Assembly: GCA_017958305.1 (NCBI GenBank)
Contig: JAGDCW010000180.1
Coordinates: 1-38,502, forward strand
From: Bacteroidales bacterium
GTDB taxonomy: Bacteria > Bacteroidota > Bacteroidia > Bacteroidales > UBA1402
Length of the DNA stretch: 38,502 nucleotides
Reading direction: 5' to 3'
The translations under genes and the position numbers were made by a program. The notes under the pieces are model-generated. The model was not told the DNA's origin. It searched no databases and saw nothing but the letters and a program-made list of their open reading frames with translations. Position 1 is the first letter of the stretch; every line of letters starts with the position of its first letter. Below are positions 24,943 through 34,531 of the stretch, piece by piece.

Positions 24943-27498
24943 ATGAGAAATATTTCTTTCAAAAAACTGATACTCAGCACGATAATCATTGCCCTCCAGC
25001 TTCTTTCGGTCCAGGCATGGGATTTTCGGGTCCCCCCGATCCAGGCACAACAGCTTCAACTGCGCTACGACCAGCCCGCCGTCTATTGGGAAGAGGCCCT
25101 TCCCATCGGTAACGGGCGCATCGCCGGCATGGTTTACGGACAGCCTGCCGATGAAGAGATACAACTCAACGAAGAGACCGTCTCGGCCGGCGCCCCTTAC
25201 GAAAACCACAATCCGGAAGCAAAAGACGCTCTGGACGAAATCCGCCGACTCATCTTCACGGGCAGCTATGCTGAGGCCCAGAACCTGGCCGGCGAAAAGA
25301 TTTTGTCGAAGAACGGATTCGGCAAACCCTACCAGACAGTCGGCAGCCTCCGACTGCATTTCGACGGGCACGAAAAATACGAGAATCTGCAACGCATACT
25401 CGATTTGAACCAGGCCGTGGCCACCACCACCTATACGGTCGACGGCATCACCTACAAGCGTGAGGCTTTCGCCTCCTTTGCCGACCAGCTCATCATTGTG
25501 CGCCTGAGCGCCTCCCGGCCGGGCAGCCTCAATTTTTCGGCCCGCCTGACCTGTCCCCAGGAGGTGCGCCGTGAAGTGCCCGACAGCCGACACATTTCCA
25601 TGTCGGGCATGACGCGCGGCAGCGGCAAGGGCGATAACGATGGACAGGAGCCGCGACTGCGCTTCCGGGCCGACCTGCAACTCAAGACCAAGGGCGGCAG
25701 CACCGTCCAAACAGACACCTCCCTGGTTGTCAAGGGAGCCACAGAGGCCATTGTCTATGTGGCCATGGCCACCAATTTTGTCAACTACAAGGACATTTCG
25801 GCCGACCCCCTGCAGCGCAACCAGGCCAGTTTGAAAAACGCCGGCAAATCCTACGCCAAGGCCCTTGATCAGCACAAGGAAGCCTATCGCCAGCTGTTCG
25901 GGCGTGTCACTTTGGACCTGGGACGCACTCCTCAGGCCGACAAGCCCACCAATGTCCGGGTCAAGGAGTTTGCCACCAGTTTCGATCCGCAGTTGGTCGA
26001 GCTCTATTTCCAGTTCGGACGCTACCTGCTCATCAGTTGTTCGATGCCCGGCTGCCAGCCGGCCAACCTGCAGGGCAAGTGGAACGCCAGCCTCAATCCT
26101 GCCTGGTCGTGTCGCTATACGGTCAACATCAATACCGAAATGAACTACTGGCCCGCAGAGCTGTGCAACCTCAGCGAGACCCACGAGCCCCTGGTGCAGA
26201 TGGTCCGCGAACTATCGGAGGCAGGTCGGGCCACCGCCCGTGAAATGTACCGCAGCCGGGGCTGGTGCCTGCACCACAACACCGACCTTTGGCGCATGAC
26301 CGGAGCCGTCGATCGCGCCTACTGCGGCCCCTGGCCCACCAGCAACGCCTGGCTGTGCCAGCATCTCTACGACCGCTATCTGTTCAGCGGTGACAAAAAC
26401 TATCTTTCCGAAGTCTATCCGCTGATGAAGAGCGCCGCAGAGTTCTTTACCGATTTCCTGGTGGAAGATCCCAACACCGGCTATATGGTGGTCTGCCCCT
26501 CCAATTCTCCGGAAAACGCTCCCCGGCATCTCAAAGGCCAGGCCAACCTGTTTGCCGGCATCACCATGGACAACCAACTGGTCTTCGATCTGTTCTCCAA
26601 CACCATCGACGCCGCCAACACCTTGGATTGCGACCAGCTTTTCTGCGACACCCTCCGAAGCCTGCGCAAGCGTCTGCCTCCCATGCAGGTGGGCCAATAC
26701 GGACAACTGCAGGAATGGTTCGAGGATTGGGACAACCCCAACGACCACCATCGCCACGTATCGCATCTCTGGGGCCTCTATCCGGGCCGTCAGATCACGC
26801 CCTACGAGACCCCTGTGCTGTTCGAAGGTGTCCGCAATTCGCTCATCCAGCGTGGCGATCCCTCCACAGGCTGGTCCATGGGCTGGAAAGTCTGCCTCTG
26901 GGCCCGCATGCTCGATGGCGACCATGCCTACAAACTCATACAGAACCAGCTGTCGCTGGTCTCGCCCGAGGAGCAGAAAGGCCAGGGCGGCGGCACCTAT
27001 CCCAACTTGTTCGATGCCCATCCGCCCTTCCAGATCGACGGCAACTTCGGTTGTACGGCCGGTATTGCCGAAATGATGGTCCAGAGCCACGACGGAGCCG
27101 TGCATCTGCTGCCGGCCATCCCACAGGTATGGACACAGGGACATGTCCAAGGCTTGCGCGCCCGCGGCGGTTTTGAAATCTGCCACCTGGGATGGAAAGA
27201 AGGCCGGATAGCCACCGTTATCGTCAAATCCACCATCGGCGGCAACCTGCGGCTCAGGACTTATGACCCCCTTCGGCTGACCCGTGCATGGAAGGTGGTC
27301 AAGAACAAGCCCGTCGAAGTGCAGGCCGATATGCAGCCGGCCAAGGGCGACAACCCCAATCCGCTGTTTGCCCTGCAGGAAATCGCCCGGCCCATGATCA
27401 GCCCCAAGGCACCGCTCAAGGGCATCGACCTGCGCCCTGTCCAGATGTACGACATCGCCACCGAGCCGGGCTGCTTTTATCGTTTTGAATTGAAATAA
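24943..27498 (+). CDS. Glycoside hydrolase family 95, probable alpha-L-fucosidase
   Basis: 851 residues from the ATG at 24943, which gives a Sec signal peptide ([18 protein letters not shown]). The N-terminal beta-sandwich domain has the family opening [20 protein letters not shown] and [13 protein letters not shown]. The (alpha/alpha)6 barrel carries the expected catalytic set: N395 and N397 ([13 protein letters not shown]), general acid E524 (SNSPENAP) and D699 ([12 protein letters not shown]). GH95 enzymes are inverting, mostly alpha-1,2-L-fucosidases acting on host or plant glycans; some are galactosidases. It is probably periplasmic. No SusC/SusD pair or other carbohydrase is nearby. The dut gene follows 11 bases later. 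Confidence 0.9.
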   Translation: MRNISFKKLILSTIIIALQLLSVQAWDFRVPPIQAQQLQLRYDQPAVYWEEALPIGNGRIAGMVYGQPADEEIQLNEETVSAGAPYENHNPEAKDALDEIRRLIFTGSYAEAQNLAGEKILSKNGFGKPYQTVGSLRLHFDGHEKYENLQRILDLNQAVATTTYTVDGITYKREAFASFADQLIIVRLSASRPGSLNFSARLTCPQEVRREVPDSRHISMSGMTRGSGKGDNDGQEPRLRFRADLQLKTKGGSTVQTDTSLVVKGATEAIVYVAMATNFVNYKDISADPLQRNQASLKNAGKSYAKALDQHKEAYRQLFGRVTLDLGRTPQADKPTNVRVKEFATSFDPQLVELYFQFGRYLLISCSMPGCQPANLQGKWNASLNPAWSCRYTVNINTEMNYWPAELCNLSETHEPLVQMVRELSEAGRATAREMYRSRGWCLHHNTDLWRMTGAVDRAYCGPWPTSNAWLCQHLYDRYLFSGDKNYLSEVYPLMKSAAEFFTDFLVEDPNTGYMVVCPSNSPENAPRHLKGQANLFAGITMDNQLVFDLFSNTIDAANTLDCDQLFCDTLRSLRKRLPPMQVGQYGQLQEWFEDWDNPNDHHRHVSHLWGLYPGRQITPYETPVLFEGVRNSLIQRGDPSTGWSMGWKVCLWARMLDGDHAYKLIQNQLSLVSPEEQKGQGGGTYPNLFDAHPPFQIDGNFGCTAGIAEMMVQSHDGAVHLLPAIPQVWTQGHVQGLRARGGFEICHLGWKEGRIATVIVKSTIGGNLRLRTYDPLRLTRAWKVVKNKPVEVQADMQPAKGDNPNPLFALQEIARPMISPKAPLKGIDLRPVQMYDIATEPGCFYRFELK

Positions 27499-27509
27499 CA
27501 CTATCCCCT

Positions 27510-27947
27510 ATGGTTACTGTCAAGATCGTCAACAAATCCAAGCATCCGCTGCCCCAGTATGCCACCCCGCAATCGGCTGGCATGGACCTGCGTGCCAACC
27601 TGGAAGCGCCTGTCACCCTCAAGCCCATGGAGCGTAAACTGATTCCCACCGGCTTGTTTATCGAACTGCCCGTCGGCTATGAAGCCCAAATCCGTCCGCG
27701 CAGCGGCCTGGCCATCAAGAAAGGCATCACCGTGCTGAACAGCCCCGGCACCGTCGATGCCGACTACCGCGGAGAAGTGGGGGTCATCCTCGTCAATTTG
27801 TCCCAGGAAGACTTCGTCGTCGAAGACGGGGAAAGAATCTGCCAGATGGTGATTGCCCGCCACGAACAGGCCGACTGGCAACAAGTGGAAATCCTGGGCG
27901 AAACAGAGCGCGGAGCCGGCGGTTTCGGCCATACCGGCAAAGCCTGA
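27510..27947 (+). CDS. dut: dUTP diphosphatase
   Basis: 145 residues with all five trimeric dUTPase motifs in order: [29 protein letters not shown] (with the catalytic Asp and base-recognition Tyr), ERICQMVI, and the C-terminal glycine-rich [12 protein letters not shown] that closes over the active site. It removes dUTP and supplies dUMP for thymidylate synthesis. It is followed by the TPR, DUF4292 and EnvC-like genes, a gene order I recognise from other Bacteroidales. Confidence 0.97.
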   Translation: MVTVKIVNKSKHPLPQYATPQSAGMDLRANLEAPVTLKPMERKLIPTGLFIELPVGYEAQIRPRSGLAIKKGITVLNSPGTVDADYRGEVGVILVNLSQEDFVVEDGERICQMVIARHEQADWQQVEILGETERGAGGFGHTGKA

Positions 27948-27967
27948 CAACACCTTTCCCTCGTACC

Positions 27968-29716
27968 ATGCTCCGTCGCCCGACTGCCTGCCTGCTTGCC
28001 CTTTTGCTTCTGTGTGCCCTGCCCCTGTCGGCACGCAGGCCGGCGTCGCACACTCCTGCCCGGACAGCCGCGACAACACCGCTCCAAGCCAATGCCCCGG
28101 CCTATAGCCGCTACTTTCAGGAAGCCCTGCAGGCCAAGGCCATGGGCCAATATGCCGAAGCCTTCGAACTGCTCAAGTTCTGCCTGAGCCTGGATTCGAC
28201 CCAGGCGGCCGCCTACAGCGAACTGGCCGACTTCCACCTGGGCATGCAGCAGAACGCCAAAGCCCTGGAATACTACGAAAAAGCCTGCGAACTGGACAAG
28301 GACAACGAGTGGTACGCCCTGCAGCTGGCCGCCGCCTGCCGCGAGGACAGAAGAATATACAAAGCCATCTCGCTGCTCAAAAAGACGGTCAAGGACCATC
28401 CGGAGAAATACGAACTCTACTATCACATCTCCGAGATGTATATCCAGCTCAAGGACTACAAATCGGCCTTGAAAGCCCTGGAGCAGTTCGAGACCTTCAC
28501 CGGGCCGAAAGAGGAGCTGAGTTTGCAGAAATACCGGCTCTATCTGTCCATGAACCAGCCCAAAAAGGCACTGAAAGAGATGGAACGGCTTTGCCGTACC
28601 GAGCCCGACAACCAACACTACCGTGTCCTGCTGGCCCACGCCTATATGGAGAACAAGCAGTCGGCGACGGCCTACAACCTTCTCACCGAGGTCAAAGCCC
28701 AGGACCCCGACAACGGCGAAGCGCTCATTTTCCTGGCCGACTACTACGAACAACAGGGGCAGACCCAGGCCATGATGCAGGAGATGACCGACCTTGTCGA
28801 ACGGCCCGGCATCTCCTTCGAGCACAAGATGTACACACTGATGTATCTGCTCGGGAAGCAAAGCGACGACTCGGTGCTGATACAGCACAGTTTCGACCGC
28901 ATCCTGGAGCAATATCCCGAGGAATACGCCATCCATGAACAATATGTGCGCTGGCTTTTGCAACACGGCGAGAAGGACAAGGCCCGGGAAGAACTGCGCA
29001 ATGTGCTGGACATGAATCCCAACCAGCTGGAGGTCTGGAAGGACTATCTGAGCCTGTATTTCGAGACGAACGACTACCGGCAGATACGGGCCATCTGCCA
29101 ACAGGCCCGCGACTATTTCCCCGAAGAGGCCTCGTTTTGGTATTACGACGCCCTGACCTACGCCATCGAACAGCAATACGACCAGGCAGTGGACACCTAT
29201 CTGACCTGTCTTCAGAAAACCGACCCTGCCAACAAAGCGCTGGTTTCCCAAATCCTGGGCTACCTGGGCGATATCTTCCATCAGAAGGGCGACGAGGGGC
29301 AAGCCTTCGACTATTACAACCGCGCTTTGGCCGAGAATCCGTCCAATGTATTGACGCTCAATAATTACGCCTACTATCTCAGTCAAAAGGGAGAAGACCT
29401 GGAACGGGCGGAAATCATGTCGCGACAGTCGCTGCGTGCCGATCCCAACAACAGCACCTACCTCGACACTTATGCCTGGATCCTCTTCAAGCAAGGCAAA
29501 TACGAGATGGCCCGCATCTATATCGAAAGGGCCTTTATCTCCAACACTTCCGACGCAGATGCCAATGCCGAGATGGGCGAACACTATGGAGACATCCTCT
29601 GGTTCTGCGGCCAGCAGGACGCTGCCCGGCTGGAGTGGCAAAAAGCCCTGCGGCTGTCGGATAACCCTTCGGAAAAACTCATACAAAAAAACAATACCGG
29701 AACTTATGTCGAATAG
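27968..29716 (+). CDS. Exported tetratricopeptide-repeat protein
   Basis: 582 residues. A signal peptide (ACLLALLLLCALPLSARR) is followed by TPR repeats along nearly the whole chain, for example GQYAEAFELLKFCLSLDSTQ, AKALEYYEKACELDKDN, KGDEGQAFDYYNRALAENPS and GKYEMARIYIERAFI. TPR solenoids mediate protein contacts, so an envelope assembly role is plausible, but no partner can be read. It starts 20 bases after dut and overlaps the DUF4292 gene by 11 bases (29706-29716). Confidence 0.83.
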   Translation: MLRRPTACLLALLLLCALPLSARRPASHTPARTAATTPLQANAPAYSRYFQEALQAKAMGQYAEAFELLKFCLSLDSTQAAAYSELADFHLGMQQNAKALEYYEKACELDKDNEWYALQLAAACREDRRIYKAISLLKKTVKDHPEKYELYYHISEMYIQLKDYKSALKALEQFETFTGPKEELSLQKYRLYLSMNQPKKALKEMERLCRTEPDNQHYRVLLAHAYMENKQSATAYNLLTEVKAQDPDNGEALIFLADYYEQQGQTQAMMQEMTDLVERPGISFEHKMYTLMYLLGKQSDDSVLIQHSFDRILEQYPEEYAIHEQYVRWLLQHGEKDKAREELRNVLDMNPNQLEVWKDYLSLYFETNDYRQIRAICQQARDYFPEEASFWYYDALTYAIEQQYDQAVDTYLTCLQKTDPANKALVSQILGYLGDIFHQKGDEGQAFDYYNRALAENPSNVLTLNNYAYYLSQKGEDLERAEIMSRQSLRADPNNSTYLDTYAWILFKQGKYEMARIYIERAFISNTSDADANAEMGEHYGDILWFCGQQDAARLEWQKALRLSDNPSEKLIQKNNTGTYVE

Positions 29717-30515
29717 CAAACAACTCATGAAAACAGCAGGGAGCCTGCTCGTGGCCACAGTGCTGATGTGTTCCCTGTTTTCCTGCTCGTCGAGCCGGAA
29801 AGCCGCCCGCAAGTCGGCCGCCGAGACCAGGCAAATCGAACAGATGATCGAAAACTCTTCCACATTCAAGACGCTGGAATCCAAAGTGACGTTCAGGATC
29901 AACGGACAAAGCGTGGCCGGACAGTTGCGCATCGCCAAAGACAGCTGCCTGTGGGTCTCCATACAGCCCTTCCTGGGCATAGAAGCCTTCCGGGTCTTCA
30001 TCACCCCGGATCGGAAGATGGTGGTCATCGACCGGCTCAACAAGCAATTTGCCATGCAGGACCTGGACCAGGCGCCCCTGCCCGAAGCAGCCAGTCTGTT
30101 AAGCATCCTGACCCACACCCTGAGCAATTCGATATTCCTGCCCGAAACCCGGCTCAGAAGTGCCCGCGACTACCAACTGAGCACCCGTGACGACCAAAGC
30201 TACCGCCTGTCGGTGCCTTTCGAGCAGAACACGCTGCAGTACTATTTCGACCGGGAACTGAACTATGTGGCCGCAGATGTTTACAGCCAGTATGCCGGCG
30301 AACCCGTGCATGTGGAGTATTCAGGCTTCCAGGGCACACCTGTCGGCCGCTTCCCCTACCACATGCAGGCCACCGCTCGCGTGAGCGACAAGATTTACTC
30401 CCTGGGATGCGATTTCCAGCGGCCGGTCTTCGACTCGGCGCCCCGCTTCGATACCAGCATTCCTTCCAACTACCAGCCCTTTGATCTCATCACCCTGTTA
30501 AAGGCCCTGCTATGA
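29706..30515 (+). CDS. DUF4292 lipoprotein (possibly LolB-like fold)
   Basis: 269 residues from the ATG at 29706; an in-frame ATG at 29727 gives 262. The signal peptide ends in lipobox LFSC (Cys27). The mature part starts with a helix (RQIEQMIENSSTFKTLESKV) and continues as a curved beta-sheet pattern: FRINGQSVAGQLRIAKDSCL, WVSIQPFLGIEAFRVFITPD, RKMVVIDRLNKQFAM. That pattern resembles the LolA/LolB half-barrel, a fold resemblance I infer and cannot test here. A role in outer-membrane lipoprotein insertion would fit. It overlaps the upstream TPR gene and the downstream EnvC-like gene (ATGA). Confidence 0.8.
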   Translation: MSNSKQLMKTAGSLLVATVLMCSLFSCSSSRKAARKSAAETRQIEQMIENSSTFKTLESKVTFRINGQSVAGQLRIAKDSCLWVSIQPFLGIEAFRVFITPDRKMVVIDRLNKQFAMQDLDQAPLPEAASLLSILTHTLSNSIFLPETRLRSARDYQLSTRDDQSYRLSVPFEQNTLQYYFDRELNYVAADVYSQYAGEPVHVEYSGFQGTPVGRFPYHMQATARVSDKIYSLGCDFQRPVFDSAPRFDTSIPSNYQPFDLITLLKALL

Positions 30516-31726
30516 AACGACTCTTCCTTGGTCTGATATGTCTGATGCTGTGCCTGCCTCCCCTGGCGGCACAGGATATTGCCGACATCCGCCGTCAGCG
30601 GCAGGAGTTGCTCGAACAAATCAAACAAACCGACCAGGCACTGAGTGCCAACGAAAAATCGGTCAAAAACCAGTTGTACCGCTACAACCTGCTCAACGAC
30701 CAGATCAAGGAGAGCGAAAAATACCTGGCCACCCTCAACAGGGAATACAACCGCACCCGCAACAAGATTGACGAACTCAACCGTGAATCCCGCCAGTTGA
30801 AACAGGAGCTGGAGAAAAAAAAGGAGCAATATGCCTCCATGAGCCGCCATCTGTATGTCCGCCTCAAGGACAACGACAAACTGATGTTCATCTTTTCGGC
30901 TGAGAACCTGCAACAGAGCCTCCGTCGCGTCCGCTACCTGAACGAGTTCGCCCGCTACGAGCGCAAGCAGGCCGAAGAGATCAAAGTCCGGCAGGAAGAA
31001 CTGGAACAAGTCCTCAAGCAGCTGGAGGAGACCCGCAAGGAGCAGGCCGCCCTGGTGGCCGAGCAGCAGAAGGAGCGCGACCAACTCCGCCAGGAGCGCA
31101 ACAAGCAGAACGCCATCGTCAAAGACCTGCAAAAGAAAAGCAAGAGCCTGCAGGCCGAGCTGAAGAAACAGAAACAGCAGGCCGAGGCCTTGAACAAGAA
31201 GATCGAAGAGAGTATCACCGAGGACAACCGCAAGTCCACTTCACCCACGGGCGAAAAAGGCACCAAGACCACCTATGCCATGAATGTCGATGAAAAGAAA
31301 CTTGCCGCCGATTTCGGCAAGAACAAGGGCCAGCTGCCCTTCCCTGTGAGCGAGCCGGGCACCATCGTCGTCCATTTCGGCGAACAGAAACACCGCGACA
31401 TGAAATATGTCCAGACCAACAGCAACTGCATCGAAATCCAGACCAGTCCAGGCGCCTCCGCCCGGGCCATTTTCAACGGGACGGTGTCGAGGGTTTTTTC
31501 CGTGCCTGGCAGCAATTTCTCGGTCATCATCCGCCATGGCAACTATCTGTCGGTCTATTCCAACATCGAAAAAGTGAGCGTCAAGGCCGGGCAAAAGGTC
31601 AAAACCAGCCAGAAGATCGGGGAAATCTTCGTGGATAAGGATCAGAAAAACCTGACCATCATGCAGTTCCAAATTTGGAAAGACCTGCAGAAGCTCGACC
31701 CGGAAGCCTGGATCAAGCGAAACTAA
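30512..31726 (+). CDS. envC: EnvC-like murein hydrolase activator with degenerate M23 domain
   Basis: 404 residues: signal peptide (LFLGLICLMLCLPPLAAQ), a long coiled coil (about 22-250, dense in Lys, Glu, Gln and Leu), and a C-terminal LytM/M23 fold (about 280-400; VIIRHGNYLSVYSNIEKVSV; VKAGQKVKTSQKIGEIF). Active LytM enzymes have an H-x-x-x-D and an H-x-H zinc motif. Here the first region reads TNSNCIEI and the second YSNI, so the zinc ligands are missing. That is the state of EnvC/NlpD activators, which switch on amidases during septal peptidoglycan splitting. Last gene of the GH95-to-EnvC run. Confidence 0.88.
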   Translation: MKRLFLGLICLMLCLPPLAAQDIADIRRQRQELLEQIKQTDQALSANEKSVKNQLYRYNLLNDQIKESEKYLATLNREYNRTRNKIDELNRESRQLKQELEKKKEQYASMSRHLYVRLKDNDKLMFIFSAENLQQSLRRVRYLNEFARYERKQAEEIKVRQEELEQVLKQLEETRKEQAALVAEQQKERDQLRQERNKQNAIVKDLQKKSKSLQAELKKQKQQAEALNKKIEESITEDNRKSTSPTGEKGTKTTYAMNVDEKKLAADFGKNKGQLPFPVSEPGTIVVHFGEQKHRDMKYVQTNSNCIEIQTSPGASARAIFNGTVSRVFSVPGSNFSVIIRHGNYLSVYSNIEKVSVKAGQKVKTSQKIGEIFVDKDQKNLTIMQFQIWKDLQKLDPEAWIKRN

Positions 31727-31771
31727 GCATCCCTTACACCTGCCCTTTACGGCGCAGGCAGGGCGACGGCC

Positions 31772-33355
31772 CTATTTGATCAGATTGCCGAGAATATCGC
31801 GGCTCAACTCCCGGGTAAGGGTACGGGTGGCCGCACTGGTGGCATTCTTCACCACTTTGCCGGTGGTCGAGGTGCGCGACTTGGTCTGCTTGCCCTGCAC
31901 CTTGTTGCTGACCCAGGTACCCAGAACCGTGGCCAGGGTCGAAGTGGTGGCTGTCATCACAGCCTTGGCCACCTTGCTGCCCAGACCGGCCTTCTTTTTC
32001 TCCGTCTTGGTTTTTTTCTCCTTTTCTGCCGGCACCTCGGCGGCGGCCTGCTCCGCGGCGGCCAACTGTTGTTCCGCCTCGGCCATCAACACTTCAAAAG
32101 CGCTCTGACGATCGACAGGAGTGTCGTATTTGCCATAGATGCGGCTCTGCTTGATGATATCCAGGCGCTGGCCCTCGGTGATGGCTCCGATTTGCGACAG
32201 CGGGAACAGGATGCGGGCACGTTCAACAATGCCCGGAGCCCCCTTTTCATCGAGGAAACTAACCAAAGCTTCGCCCGTTTCCAGGTTCATGATGGCTTCG
32301 TCGGTCTTGAAAGCCGGATTGGGCCGGAAAGTATCGGCGGCCGTTTTCACCGCCTTCTGGTCCTTGGGAGTGTAGGCTCTCAGGGCGTGCTGCACACGGT
32401 TGCCCAACTGGCCGAGAATGTTTTCGGGAATATCCGTCGGACTTTGGGTTATGAAATAGATGCCGACACCCTTGGAGCGGATCAGCCGGATCACCTGTTC
32501 GATTTTGTCGAGCAACGCCTTGGAAGTGCCGTCAAAAAGCATGTGGGCTTCGTCGAAGAAAAAGACCAGCCGGGGCAAGGGAAGGTCGCCCACTTCGGGA
32601 AGCGTGCTGTAGAGCTCGCTCAGCAACCAGAGCAGGAAAGTCGAGTACAGCTTGGGCTGCAACATCAGTTTGTCGGCCGCCAACACATTCATCACCCCCT
32701 TGCCGCCTTCGGTCTGCATCAGGTCGAAAATATCGAACGAGGGCTCGCCGAAGAACTTGTCGGCCCCCTGGTTTTCCAATTGCAGCAGCGAGCGTTGGAT
32801 GGCTCCGACCGTGGTCGGGCTGATGTTGCCGTATTTGGTGGTATATTCCTTGGCGTGCTTCGACACATAGTCCAGCATCGAACGCAGGTCTTTCAGGTCG
32901 AGGATCAGCAAGCCCCGTTCGTCGGCGATGCGGAAGACAATATTGAGCACACCGTCCTGGGTCTCGTTCAGGCCCAACAGCCGCGAGAGCAGTTGCGGCC
33001 CCATTTGCGAAATGGTGGCACGCATGGGATGCCCCTGCTCGCCATAGACATCGAAGAAGCGGACAGGGCAAGCCTGGAACGAAGGATTCTCCAAACCGAA
33101 CTCCGGCAATCTTTTCTCGATGAAAGCACTCATTTTACCGGGTTGGGAAATACCCGAGAGGTCGCCCTTCATGTCGGCCATGAAACATGGCACCCCTGCC
33201 TGGCAGAATGTTTCGGCCATCACTTGCAAGGTGACCGTTTTACCCGTACCCGTGGCTCCGGCAATCAATCCGTGCCGGTTGGCCATCTTTCCTGTAATAG
33301 ACAAAGCCCCTGCCTCGCAGTGGGCGATGTACAAACCTTTTTCGCTGCTATACAT
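31772..33355 (-). CDS. HerA-like/DUF853 P-loop ATPase (YjgR family)
   Basis: 527 residues from the ATG at 33355. Walker A is near the N-terminus ([16 protein letters not shown]), Walker B is [15 protein letters not shown], and further family stretches are [38 protein letters not shown] and [19 protein letters not shown]. This is the HerA/FtsK-like family of E. coli YjgR, ring ATPases whose physiological role is not settled. The C-terminal 90 residues are Ala/Lys-rich, low in complexity ([15 protein letters not shown]) and end in a basic Thr/Arg tail. It is 22 bases downstream of the M20 gene and converges with envC; the 45-base gap 31727-31771 holds only a weak hairpin. Confidence 0.87.
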   Translation of the reverse strand: MYSSEKGLYIAHCEAGALSITGKMANRHGLIAGATGTGKTVTLQVMAETFCQAGVPCFMADMKGDLSGISQPGKMSAFIEKRLPEFGLENPSFQACPVRFFDVYGEQGHPMRATISQMGPQLLSRLLGLNETQDGVLNIVFRIADERGLLILDLKDLRSMLDYVSKHAKEYTTKYGNISPTTVGAIQRSLLQLENQGADKFFGEPSFDIFDLMQTEGGKGVMNVLAADKLMLQPKLYSTFLLWLLSELYSTLPEVGDLPLPRLVFFFDEAHMLFDGTSKALLDKIEQVIRLIRSKGVGIYFITQSPTDIPENILGQLGNRVQHALRAYTPKDQKAVKTAADTFRPNPAFKTDEAIMNLETGEALVSFLDEKGAPGIVERARILFPLSQIGAITEGQRLDIIKQSRIYGKYDTPVDRQSAFEVLMAEAEQQLAAAEQAAAEVPAEKEKKTKTEKKKAGLGSKVAKAVMTATTSTLATVLGTWVSNKVQGKQTKSRTSTTGKVVKNATSAATRTLTRELSRDILGNLIK

Positions 33356-33377
33356 ATTGTTGAGAACTAAATCCTTT

Positions 33378-34448
33378 TCATGCGTGTTCGAGCGACAAGC
33401 CATCCAGCAGGGAGGCGTAGAGTTGCAAGCCCTGGGAGAGTTCGTCCAGGCAGATGTATTCATCGGCCGTATGGGAGCGCAGAGAGTCGCCAGGGCCGAT
33501 TTTCAGGGAGGGACAGGACATGCGGGCCTGATCCGACAAGGTCGGGGAGCCATAGCATTCGATTCCCAACTGGCGGCAACGCTGCACGACAGGGTGATTC
33601 AGGTCGATACCCGAAGAAGACAGCCGGTAGGAGCGTGCCTTCACCTCACAGTCCACCTGGGTCTTGATGTATTCACAGAGCTCCTGGTTGCGATACAGTT
33701 CGTTGACCCGTACATCCACTGTGAACGAGCAGGTATCGGGGATGATATTGTGCCGGGTGCCGGCTTGTATCACCGTGACCGTCATTTTGACCGGCCCGAG
33801 CAGTTCGGAGACACGGGGCAACCGGGTATGCTGGAACCAGGCGATATCCTTCATGGCTTTGTAGATGGCATTGTCGCCCGTGTTGTGCGCCGCATGGCCG
33901 GCCTGTCCGTGGGCCACGCAGTCGAGCACCATCAGCCCTTTTTCGGCCACAGCCACCCGCATGAGGGTCGGCTCGCCGACGATGGCCAAATCGATGGGAG
34001 GAAGTTCCTGCATCAGACGTTCGATGCCGCCCGTTCCGGTGATTTCCTCTTCGCACGACAGGCCCAGGATGAGGTTGTAGGGCCGGGGCTTTTGGGAGAG
34101 ACTCAGGAAGGTCTGTATCAGACAGCAAACCGAGGCTCCGGCATCGTTGCTTCCCAGGCCGTAGAGTCGTCCGTCCTCGATACAAGGCTCAAAAGGCTGC
34201 CTGGTCCAGCTGCTGGCCGGTGCCACCGTATCGATATGCGAATTCAGAAGCAAAGTCGGACGCGAACTGTCATAGCCCGGGGCCTGGCACCAGAGGTTGT
34301 TGCCGCAACGGTGCACTGTCTGGCCACGGGTTTGGAGATAACGTTCCAAAAAATCGGCGCAGGCCGCCTCTTCCCGACTCAGCGAAGGAATCCGGATCAG
34401 GTCCTGCAACAGGGCAAGGGTGTCGTCTAAAGTCATCATCTCGGTCAT
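33378..34448 (-). CDS. M20-family metallopeptidase (ArgE/DapE-like deacylase)
   Basis: 356 residues from the ATG at 34448. Metal-site residues of the M20 family are in place: H71 and D73 (NSHIDTVAP), D102 (GLGSNDAGA), the catalytic/ligand Glu pair at 133-134 (SCEEE), E159 (IVGEPT), and a late His ([11 protein letters not shown]). The dimerisation lid is about 170-280. In Bacteroidota this type often serves arginine synthesis by removing the acyl group from N-acylated ornithine or citrulline; no other arg gene is here, so a different acyl-amino acid is possible. Upstream GTG (34466) and downstream ATGs (34439, 34436) are alternative starts. The promoter places the RNA start close to 34448. Confidence 0.85.
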   Translation of the reverse strand: MTEMMTLDDTLALLQDLIRIPSLSREEAACADFLERYLQTRGQTVHRCGNNLWCQAPGYDSSRPTLLLNSHIDTVAPASSWTRQPFEPCIEDGRLYGLGSNDAGASVCCLIQTFLSLSQKPRPYNLILGLSCEEEITGTGGIERLMQELPPIDLAIVGEPTLMRVAVAEKGLMVLDCVAHGQAGHAAHNTGDNAIYKAMKDIAWFQHTRLPRVSELLGPVKMTVTVIQAGTRHNIIPDTCSFTVDVRVNELYRNQELCEYIKTQVDCEVKARSYRLSSSGIDLNHPVVQRCRQLGIECYGSPTLSDQARMSCPSLKIGPGDSLRSHTADEYICLDELSQGLQLYASLLDGLSLEHA

Positions 34449-34454
34449 TTGCGA

Positions 34455-34486
34455 CAAAGATAGCACAAGAAGCCTCCCCTCGCAAA
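34455..34486 (-). promoter_or_regulatory. Predicted promoter of the M20 peptidase-HerA operon
   Basis: The minus strand has a full TTTG (34483-34486), a 20-base spacer and a perfect TATCTTTG (34455-34462). Only six bases separate the -7 element from the ATG at 34448, so the message would be leaderless or nearly so. Confidence 0.75.
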
Positions 34487-34491
34487 TTATT

Positions 34492-34523
34492 TTTGGAAAG
34501 CCCTCCCACTTGCGCTATCTTTG
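34492..34523 (+). promoter_or_regulatory. Predicted promoter of the acyl-CoA synthetase-prfB operon
   Basis: TTTG (34492-34495), a 20-base spacer, and a perfect TATCTTTG (34516-34523). The ATG at 34532 follows after eight bases, leaving almost no leader and no room for a Shine-Dalgarno site. Confidence 0.75.
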
Positions 34524-34531
34524 CCCCCGAT

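Larger units (their letters stand above)
34455..34523. repeat. Perfectly centred inverted repeat formed by two divergent promoters
   Basis: CAAAGATAGC (34455-34464) and GCTATCTTTG (34514-34523) are a 10-base perfect inverted repeat. The inner CAAA (34483-34486) and TTTG (34492-34495) share the same centre, 34489. The outer arms are the two -7 elements and the inner arms the two -33 elements. Confidence 0.85.

Noticed and set aside
31739-31762. A hairpin (CCTGCC with GGCAGG) between the converging envC and HerA-like genes
   Set aside because: Stem of only six bases, a 12-base loop and no T tract on either strand.
33378-34466. M20 peptidase starting at the GTG at 34466
   Set aside because: The predicted -7 element (34455-34462) lies inside that extension, so the GTG would not be transcribed from this promoter.
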